Shown here in pieces: positions 58,212 to 64,000 of a stretch of 64,000 nt of DNA. The notes below the pieces were generated by a model. That model did not search any database. It was not told the origin of the DNA and saw only the letters and a program-made list of their open reading frames with translations. Source of the stretch: Carboxylicivirga sp. M1479 (GTDB lineage Bacteria; Bacteroidota; Bacteroidia; Bacteroidales; Marinilabiliaceae); assembly GCF_007097485.1 (NCBI RefSeq), contig NZ_VKDE01000025.1, positions 1 through 64,000 of the forward strand, read 5' to 3'. Numbering within the stretch: position 1 is the stretch's first letter; each line of letters starts with the position of its first letter. The position numbers were made by a program, and so were the translations under genes.

Positions 58212-58952
58212 TTATTCAAAAATGATACTCTCCACCCAAAAGTATTGACACTCCCCTGCATCACCAGCTTGTAAATCCGTCTTAATCCTATCTCCGTTAC
58301 GATGCTTTATTTCAACTTCAAAATCCTTATTCTTCTCCACATAAACCGATTGATATTCCAAGACCTCTTCCTTCTCAATTTTCATTTTTTCAATGGTAAA
58401 TCTTACATCAAGCGATTGATAAACCAATAAAGCGGCAAACTGTGGTAAATCCATCGGTATAATAAGAGGTTCTCCTTCTGGCCAAGTAGTAAACTTTTCT
58501 TTCTTAAACTCATAATAAGCCTCAAAACTTGGTTTTCTTGTATCATAATCAGGATGTTCTACCTCTACCTCAAACTCACCTGCGGTCTGAAAATCAATGT
58601 CGTGGTCTGTTAAATCAATGCCTTCAAACTCGATATCCTGATATTCTCCATCTGGGTTATTTTCATCCACAACCCAAGCGTCAAATACTTTTACAGTATA
58701 CCCTGTCGTTACATAAAGATGATTGACTTTGTCGGGGTCAAACTCTTGTTCCAACAAATCGTTCATAACAAATACGCCGTTAGCATCAGACTTTAAACCT
58801 CCACTTGTAGATATTGAAAGCGATACAGTGGATACTTCACCAATAGGATAGCTAAGACTATCATCAACAGGCACCATGTCGCCATCTTTCGAACAACTCA
58901 ATAGAAAAGCACTACTAAGAATAAAGACCGTATATGCTATTAACTTTTTCAT
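58212..58952 (-). CDS. Paralogous lipoprotein B (divergent)
   Basis: This 246-residue lipoprotein (lipobox FLLSC, Cys near 20, then SKDGD) is the most divergent of the three. It keeps the layout and the core phrase YVTTGYTVKVFDAWVVDENNPDG, DLTDHDIDFQTAGEFEVEVEHPDYD and the SGGLKS motif near the N-terminus seen as GGTLKS and VPLKS in the others. The C-terminus lacks the GxxGIGD-like ending. It lies 94 bases after gene C and 3 before gene A, so all three are probably one transcript. No named family recognised. Confidence 0.85.
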   Translation of the reverse strand: MKKLIAYTVFILSSAFLLSCSKDGDMVPVDDSLSYPIGEVSTVSLSISTSGGLKSDANGVFVMNDLLEQEFDPDKVNHLYVTTGYTVKVFDAWVVDENNPDGEYQDIEFEGIDLTDHDIDFQTAGEFEVEVEHPDYDTRKPSFEAYYEFKKEKFTTWPEGEPLIIPMDLPQFAALLVYQSLDVRFTIEKMKIEKEEVLEYQSVYVEKNKDFEVEIKHRNGDRIKTDLQAGDAGECQYFWVESIIFE

Positions 58953-59046
58953 AATAACAAGTATTGAGTTTATACTAATAATTTGGACAAATTACCCATA
59001 CCAGTTACCTGATATGGGTAATACTTCACTATCCAACCACTCTCAC

Positions 59047-59826
59047 TTAATCTCCTATTCCTCCACCGTCGGTTGGTGTATCAAATACTGGTAAATCGAA
59101 GATGATACCTGTACCAATTTCCTGATTCATAATTGTATGATAGAAAGCTTGACCTGCAAGCCCTGAATGCGTTAGCTGATCTTGTCCGCCATCGTGCTGA
59201 AAAGTAACATCAACTACATAATCTACATCAGCAGGTACATATACAGGCAAATTAAAATCACTTACCATAATCCCACTAATGCTTGCACTCTCAATTTGAG
59301 AGTCAAAAGTCTGCCCTGTTCCATTGGCCAAGTGCACAGATACCTGCGTCAAATCCAACGGCACAATAACATCGCCCGAATTTTGCACATCAATGCGCGG
59401 ATCGTCAACACTGTAATAGGCGGCTATTCCTAGTGCACTGTAATTTGAATGCGAAACTTTTATTCCAAACCAACCAATGGCTTCAAAACTAATTACCGGA
59501 TTCGCTAAATCAACATCTTCAAAAGTTTTATTTTCAAACTTACCTGTTTCAGAATTATATAGTTCAATAATAGTAACAGTATAACCGGTAGAAATATAGT
59601 TATGCACTACTTCTGCCGGATTATAATCTTCCATTGACTTTAATGTACCTCCTACAAAATCGGTATACGATAAATCAATAGTAACTGGATTTCCTTCGTG
59701 CGGTCCCTGACCTCCTGGTGCACTTATACCACCATCATCTTTATTACAACTGGCAAATACTAAAACTGCCAAACTTACAAATAGACTTAATTTAAATGCT
59801 CTCATGATTTTTGTTTTTAAGTTCAA
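59047..59826 (-). CDS. Paralogous lipoprotein C
   Basis: This 259-residue lipoprotein has a signal with lipobox VFASC (Cys at about 26) followed by NKDDGG. It is the closest relative of gene A: NYISTGYTVTIIELYNSETGKFENKTFEDVDLANPVISFEAIGWFGIKVSH, VSVHLANGTGQTF and VSDFNLPVYVPADVDYVV agree nearly residue by residue. It ends GGGIGD. A start at MRAFKLSLFVSL (second methionine, 59805) is also possible. It is first in the three-gene unit. Function unknown. Confidence 0.85.
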   Translation of the reverse strand: MNLKTKIMRAFKLSLFVSLAVLVFASCNKDDGGISAPGGQGPHEGNPVTIDLSYTDFVGGTLKSMEDYNPAEVVHNYISTGYTVTIIELYNSETGKFENKTFEDVDLANPVISFEAIGWFGIKVSHSNYSALGIAAYYSVDDPRIDVQNSGDVIVPLDLTQVSVHLANGTGQTFDSQIESASISGIMVSDFNLPVYVPADVDYVVDVTFQHDGGQDQLTHSGLAGQAFYHTIMNQEIGTGIIFDLPVFDTPTDGGGIGD

Positions 59827-60202
59827 TCATTGTTTATTGGCCTATGTACTTGCAAAGCGCTTGCCTACTTTTTAAAATAAACCATATCAGAAGATTAAAG
59901 GCTCCACAGCACATTATCAATCCTCTGAATACATGATAGTAAGCAATAAATAATTACACCGGGTGTAGTATGATATTTGCACCTCTTGCACCCATCAATT
60001 AGTCCCCTAAAACCAAGTTTTTAGCGAGCAAACGAATTTTTGGCATAGGACACAATGACCAGCTTTAATTGAAAGGGGCATTACCCTTGTACTGTTTGGG
60101 GTATAAAAAAGCCGTTTTCTTACATCGGTAAAAAAACGGCTTTTATATGCTTGTATTATTTACAAAGACTTTGAGCACTACTCAAGCCTTTTGTTTCGTT
60201 CC
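59827..60202. other. Gene-free interval, 376 bp
   Basis: Between two minus-strand units: promoter region of the lipoprotein set and the end of hflC. It contains the terminator at 60105-60144 and a near-palindrome TACACC-G-GGTGTA at 59955-59967, which could be an operator. No gene seen. Confidence 0.5.
60105..60144 (-). terminator. Rho-independent terminator of hflKC
   Basis: AAAAGCCGTTTT and AAAACGGCTTTT arms around a 14-base loop, T run on the minus strand. About 60 bases past the hflC stop. Confidence 0.85.
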
Positions 60203-61147
60203 TTATTGCGGAGCTGTTAGGTATTTATAAAACTCACTATCTGTTGATAAAATAACGTAAGTTTGATTATCAAAGGTTTTTTCGTAAGCCTCCATTGACT
60301 TAACAAATCCATATAGCTTACGTGCCTGTGGTGTTTTATTATACGCTGAAGAATAGATAGATGCCGCCTCCGCATCGGCTTTACCTTTTATCTCTTCAGC
60401 CGTTTTGTAGGCTTCCGAAACAACGGTTTTCAACTCACGATCTTTTTCACCATTAATACGCGAAGCCTCGCCCTGCCCTTCTGATTTAAATTTATCAGCA
60501 ATGCGGTAACGCTCACTCTTCATACGCTCGTACACCTGAGTTTGCACTTCCTCAACATAGTTAATACGCTTAATTCGAAAATCTAGAATAGCTATACCTA
60601 ATTCTTTGGCTTGCTCATTGGAAGCCTTTTGAATCATCTCTTGAATCTTATCTCGTCCCACATGAATAACCGTTAAACTATCGCCAATCATTTCACCAGC
60701 AATACCGGCCGATGCAGGCACACGATTACTTGATCGTACCGCTTCTTCAATGTTGTGTTTAGCAATAAAGTTACGGGTTTCACCATCCAGAATATCATCT
60801 AAGCGCGAATACGCACTGCGCTCGTTGGTCATACGCTTGTAGAACTGTAAAGGATCAGTTATTTGCCAACGTGCATAGGTATCCACAAAAATAAATTTCT
60901 TATCCTTGGTAGGCACTTGATTAGGATCTCCATCCCACTCTAAATAGCGTTTATCGAAAAAATGTGTGGTTTGAATAAAAGGCACTTTAAACTTCATACC
61001 TGGTGTAGTTATGGCGTTACCAACCGGCTTACCAAACTGCGTTACCACCACTTGCTCTGTTTCATCAACAACATAGGTGCTTTGTGAAAATAAAAACAGC
61101 GCCACTGCCCCCAATATGAGGTATATGATTGATTTCTTATTGTCCAT
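60203..61147 (-). CDS. hflC: HflC, SPFH-domain protease modulator
   Basis: This 314-residue protein has one N-terminal membrane helix (about 6-22), an SPFH domain (DETEQVVVTQFGKPVG near 30) and a coiled coil with the HflC-type stretch FKSEGQGEASRINGEKDRELKTVVSEAY. With HflK it forms a membrane cage around the FtsH protease. I start at 61147 (MDNKKSIIYLIL); the frame to 61207 lies within hflK. The start overlaps the hflK stop by 11 bases, so the pair is translationally coupled. Confidence 0.94.
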   Translation of the reverse strand: MDNKKSIIYLILGAVALFLFSQSTYVVDETEQVVVTQFGKPVGNAITTPGMKFKVPFIQTTHFFDKRYLEWDGDPNQVPTKDKKFIFVDTYARWQITDPLQFYKRMTNERSAYSRLDDILDGETRNFIAKHNIEEAVRSSNRVPASAGIAGEMIGDSLTVIHVGRDKIQEMIQKASNEQAKELGIAILDFRIKRINYVEEVQTQVYERMKSERYRIADKFKSEGQGEASRINGEKDRELKTVVSEAYKTAEEIKGKADAEAASIYSSAYNKTPQARKLYGFVKSMEAYEKTFDNQTYVILSTDSEFYKYLTAPQ

Positions 61148-62132
61148 TACTAGAAGTGTTTTTTTGTGAAAGTTGCATTTGCAATAAAGGCAATACGTTG
61201 TTACCATTTTGGTCGGTAATAATTTTCTGACCTAAACGAGGCAATACGGACTCCATGGTTTCTAAATAGATTCTTTGACGCGTAACATCTGGCGCTTTTA
61301 CATACTCTTTATACAAAGCATTAAATCGTGCCACATCACCTTTTGCATTATTAACACGCTCAGTGGCATATCCTTCAGCCATCTGAATTGTTTCTTTCGC
61401 TTGACCTGCTGCTTTTGGTATTACCTTATTGTATTCAGCTTTGGCCTGGTTAATCAATGTTTCCTTTTCTTGCTGAGCCTCATTTACGGCATTAAAGGCC
61501 GCTTTAACAGGCTCTGGTGGATTAACATCCTGAAGAACTACCTGCTCAATTTTAACACCCACCGAATACTCACGACAAACCGCCTGCATTAGCTCTTGTA
61601 GTTTGGCACTGATCTCGGTACGCCCAACGGTTAATACTTCATTCACTGTTCTATCTCCAACAATTTGGCGCATAGCCGATTCTGAGATATCCCGTAAAGT
61701 AACTTCTGGATTGCGCACTTTAAACAAGTAATTATAAGGATTATCAATCCGATACTGAACAACCCATTCTACGTCGGCCAGGTTAAGATCACCGGTCAAC
61801 ATTAACGATTCTTCAATACCCCCCTTGCGCGAATAAGTAGACTTTACACCTGCACTGGTGGTACGAAACCCAAATTCCATTTTCTGCTGGCGCTCAACGG
61901 CCACTTTGTAAACCGATTCAACCAAAGGAATTTTGTAATTCAAACCAGGCTCAACTGTTCGAATGTACTTTCCAAAACGAACAATTACACCTACCTCTTC
62001 GGGATCAATCGTAAAAAATGCTGACCAGACCATGATTCCCGCAAATAGCATGAGGGCAACCGACCTGATGTTTTTAATTAATTTCTCAAGCACACCACCC
62101 GATGAGTTGAGATTAAATTGGTTTGATGTCAT
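61137..62132 (-). CDS. hflK: HflK, SPFH-domain protease modulator
   Basis: This 331-residue protein has a short N-terminal tail, a membrane helix (about 24-42) and an SPFH domain starting IDPEEVGVIVRFGKYIRTVEPGLNYKIPLV. The HflK motif VVLQDVNPPEPVKAAFNAVNEAQQEKETLINQAKAEYNKV near 203 and a C-terminal helix follow. It is the partner of HflC and precedes it in the operon with an 11-base overlap. The N-terminal Gly-rich segment of proteobacterial HflK is absent, as in other Bacteroidota. Confidence 0.94.
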   Translation of the reverse strand: MTSNQFNLNSSGGVLEKLIKNIRSVALMLFAGIMVWSAFFTIDPEEVGVIVRFGKYIRTVEPGLNYKIPLVESVYKVAVERQQKMEFGFRTTSAGVKSTYSRKGGIEESLMLTGDLNLADVEWVVQYRIDNPYNYLFKVRNPEVTLRDISESAMRQIVGDRTVNEVLTVGRTEISAKLQELMQAVCREYSVGVKIEQVVLQDVNPPEPVKAAFNAVNEAQQEKETLINQAKAEYNKVIPKAAGQAKETIQMAEGYATERVNNAKGDVARFNALYKEYVKAPDVTRQRIYLETMESVLPRLGQKIITDQNGNNVLPLLQMQLSQKNTSSNGQ

Positions 62133-62249
62133 ATGATTAATATATAAATGTAAACTGTAATAACTGAGACCAACGAACTACACATTTATAGAATTAGCGT
62201 AGCCGCTCTCAAATGTAGCACAAAAAAGAGGTATTAAAAAGCAGAAAAT

Positions 62250-62280
62250 AAAGAAGCCCGACTCACTTGCCGGGCTTAAC
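62250..62280 (-). terminator. Rho-independent terminator of the M56 gene
   Basis: AAGCCCG (62254-62260) and CGGGCTT (62271-62277) arms, then CTTT on the minus strand, about 25 bases past the M56 gene stop. Confidence 0.8.
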
Positions 62281-62303
62281 TTTAATTTAATTTGATCGAA
62301 TGA

Positions 62304-64000
62304 CTAATTGTCGCTATCAATATTTCTCATCGTGAGTGTTAACGGGTATTTCTTACGCAACTTCTTCTCTTCCTCTTTGGTCATATTATCGTAATCAACA
62401 CCATTGCTAAAAGCATATTCCTGTCTCAGTTTCCAAACAGTTGAATATATCATATCGATGGTTTGAATGTAATCGTCGTACGATGTATAATCATTGTATT
62501 CGTACAGAATAACATACTTTTTATTGTCTTCAATATGATCACGCAATCGTTTGCTAACATTCTTCAAGTTCGAGCTCGAACTGATAGTAAACATCTTAAT
62601 ACCCTCAAAAAAGGCTTCTTCTTTAGAAAGCATCTTGGCATCATTTGGAGGTAACAAGTTAACGATGGCAGTTGAACTACTTTTAACTTTAGATGATTTA
62701 TCTGCCTCAGCGGCATACCCAATTTTTAATAAATTGTTTAAACGCAAAGCATGCTTAATCTTATCAACCTCTTTCATTGACGTCTCAACATCAATTTCAA
62801 GAATTATAGATTTACGACTGTCACTCGCCTTATGAGAAAGCTTTTGCAGCACCTCATTACTAGAATTAATGTCAAATTTCTTTCCACCAACAAAGCATTT
62901 ATCTCCATCGACAAGCAACTTAGAAAGCACATAAGCTTCATTGTAAACTTTTACAGCTCGTGCTGTGGGAAGCTTTATGCTAGGTAAATCTTCCAACAAT
63001 GAACTTTCTGAGCTTTCTTTACTAAGCAAATCTATTTGATAATTACCTTTTATCAATTCCAGATTTCCCTCACTGGGAATATTAGCATTATTGGCACTAT
63101 TTTTTTCAATAAGTTGCTCATTCTGGCTATCTGTAACTTCATCTGTTTTATTAACAACAGAGTTTTCTGAGGATTCTAACACAGGATGTGCTTTAATATT
63201 CATTGCTTCCCTGTTCTTTTCAGCAATCAATGTTTTTCCTGTCATGTCGGCAAAAAAGAAAAAGGCGAGTGTTAATAATGGTATCACCATCAAAGCTTTC
63301 AATTGTGCACGGCGTCCTGATTTTATTTTATTCATCATGGCTATTCGTTTTTTAATTGATAATAAATTAAAATTATTGACCAACTCTACTGAGCGAATGC
63401 TGATTAACTGACTCAGTAATAGGGACTGATAATCGAATAATTCATGTCCTTGGCCAATCACTTGCCTATCGGCAATATACTCGTGACATGTTTTAATCGA
63501 TTTCTGTATGCGCCATGTAAGCGGATTAAACCATTGAAAAATACTTAATACTTGTGCCAACAGTAAATCCACTGAGTGTTTCTGCTGCACATGAACTTTT
63601 TCATGTGCAATTACTTGCTCAAATTCTTCATGTTTTAGAGCTTTCTTGTTGACAAAAATCCAATTCACAAACGAAAATGAAGGCATTTCCTCATTGATAA
63701 GTACAATTTTATATTCATCATGATATATAACCTTGTTTCGCCTAATAATCGCATATAAATTGTAAATCAAAAGCAGTAAACGAATTATAAAGAAGAGCAA
63801 TCCGCCAATATATGTATAGAATAGTATGCTTGACCAATTAAAAGAAGAAGCTGAATTAACTAACTTTTTCGGTAGTGATGTGTGACCTTTTGTAATACCT
63901 GTTAATGCCGATGACTCATTAGAAACAACAAAATCAGGCTCGGTTAATAATATTAATTCTTCATAATAATTTCGAAACTCATTAACCTTTCCAAAAGCAC
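62304..64000 (-). CDS. BlaR1/M56-family zinc metallopeptidase (5' end beyond window)
   Basis: The reading frame stays open from its stop at 62304 to the right edge, so the gene is partial: at least 565 residues, missing its N-terminus. A methionine-like start at 63800 is really TTG inside the gene. The visible order is a periplasmic loop, a membrane helix (LLFFIIRLLLLIYNLYAII), the zinc motif HEKVH in VIAHEKVHVQQKHSVDLL, a further membrane helix (LKALMVIPLLTLAFFFFADM), and a long periplasmic C-terminal part of about 300 residues without a known domain. M56 proteins sense cell-wall stress or drugs and cleave a BlaI-type repressor, whose gene would lie beyond the edge. Confidence 0.88.
   Translation of the reverse strand, partial: AFGKVNEFRNYYEELILLTEPDFVVSNESSALTGITKGHTSLPKKLVNSASSFNWSSILFYTYIGGLLFFIIRLLLLIYNLYAIIRRNKVIYHDEYKIVLINEEMPSFSFVNWIFVNKKALKHEEFEQVIAHEKVHVQQKHSVDLLLAQVLSIFQWFNPLTWRIQKSIKTCHEYIADRQVIGQGHELFDYQSLLLSQLISIRSVELVNNFNLLSIKKRIAMMNKIKSGRRAQLKALMVIPLLTLAFFFFADMTGKTLIAEKNREAMNIKAHPVLESSENSVVNKTDEVTDSQNEQLIEKNSANNANIPSEGNLELIKGNYQIDLLSKESSESSLLEDLPSIKLPTARAVKVYNEAYVLSKLLVDGDKCFVGGKKFDINSSNEVLQKLSHKASDSRKSIILEIDVETSMKEVDKIKHALRLNNLLKIGYAAEADKSSKVKSSSTAIVNLLPPNDAKMLSKEEAFFEGIKMFTISSSSNLKNVSKRLRDHIEDNKKYVILYEYNDYTSYDDYIQTIDMIYSTVWKLRQEYAFSNGVDYDNMTKEEEKKLRKKYPLTLTMRNIDSDN

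Overview
The window looks like chromosome of a low-GC Bacteroidota, probably a marine or anaerobic Bacteroidales/Marinilabiliales-type organism. The evidence is the promoter type (TTG/TTTG about 19-23 bases before TAnnTTTG, seen before tRNA, thiamine and glyA units), A/T-rich start regions without Shine-Dalgarno sites, TonB-dependent receptors with carboxypeptidase-regulatory-like N-termini, a GH97 glucosidase, many Bacteroidota-type lipoproteins, and an anaerobe-style thiamine pathway using ThiH rather than ThiO. The order is inferred; no rRNA is present. No prophage, transposase or CRISPR array was seen.

Layout. 0.1-6.4 kb: a Cys-tailed hypothetical protein, a DUF2520 oxidoreductase-like protein with a small membrane protein, an MscS channel and a TonB-dependent receptor. 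6.5-12.3 kb: two ClC/CBS chloride-channel paralogues flanking a tRNA-dihydrouridine synthase and a NUMOD4/HNH-like protein. 12.4-18.4 kb: glyA with a long hairpin-bearing leader, an SDR, a TrmH-type methyltransferase with a CCA-adding-type nucleotidyltransferase, and two tandem thioredoxins, one cytoplasmic and one exported. 18.4-24.8 kb: a TPP-riboswitch-led thiamine operon (thiS-thiC-tenI-like-thiD-thiE-thiG-thiH), then a glycosyltransferase with its own promoter. 25.7-28.4 kb: a second TPP riboswitch controlling a TonB-dependent receptor, presumably for thiamine or a precursor. No thiF lies in the operon.

28.5-37.5 kb: mostly minus-strand accessory genes: a B12-binding-type radical SAM enzyme with unusual cysteine spacing, acetyltransferases, a serine beta-lactamase-like hydrolase, DUF2007, an SPFH membrane protein and a small Gly/Pro-rich protein. 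At 32.5-33.0 kb lies a gene-free block with two direct repeats of about 96 bp enclosing a run of perfect palindromes. 37.7-45.0 kb: GH97 and GH9 glycoside hydrolases plus a patatin and an AIM24-family protein. 45.1-48.9 kb: a 5-oxoprolinase operon (pxpABC) led by an NRAMP-fold transporter that lacks the usual metal ligands. 49.2-57.4 kb: an M16 peptidase lipoprotein, TcdA, SerB, tRNA-Gly and tRNA-Thr, an ECF sigma factor with a zinc-finger anti-sigma-like protein, and an NhaC antiporter. 57.4-64.0 kb: three paralogous lipoproteins, hflK-hflC, and an M56 (BlaR1-like) peptidase gene cut by the right edge.

The points most worth a second look are the palindrome/direct-repeat block, the metal-ligand-free NRAMP in the pxp operon, a 40-base leader shared by the radical SAM gene and pxpA, the glyA leader hairpins, and the lipoprotein triplet. 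I found no clear new multi-gene system such as a defence island; the candidates are individual elements.
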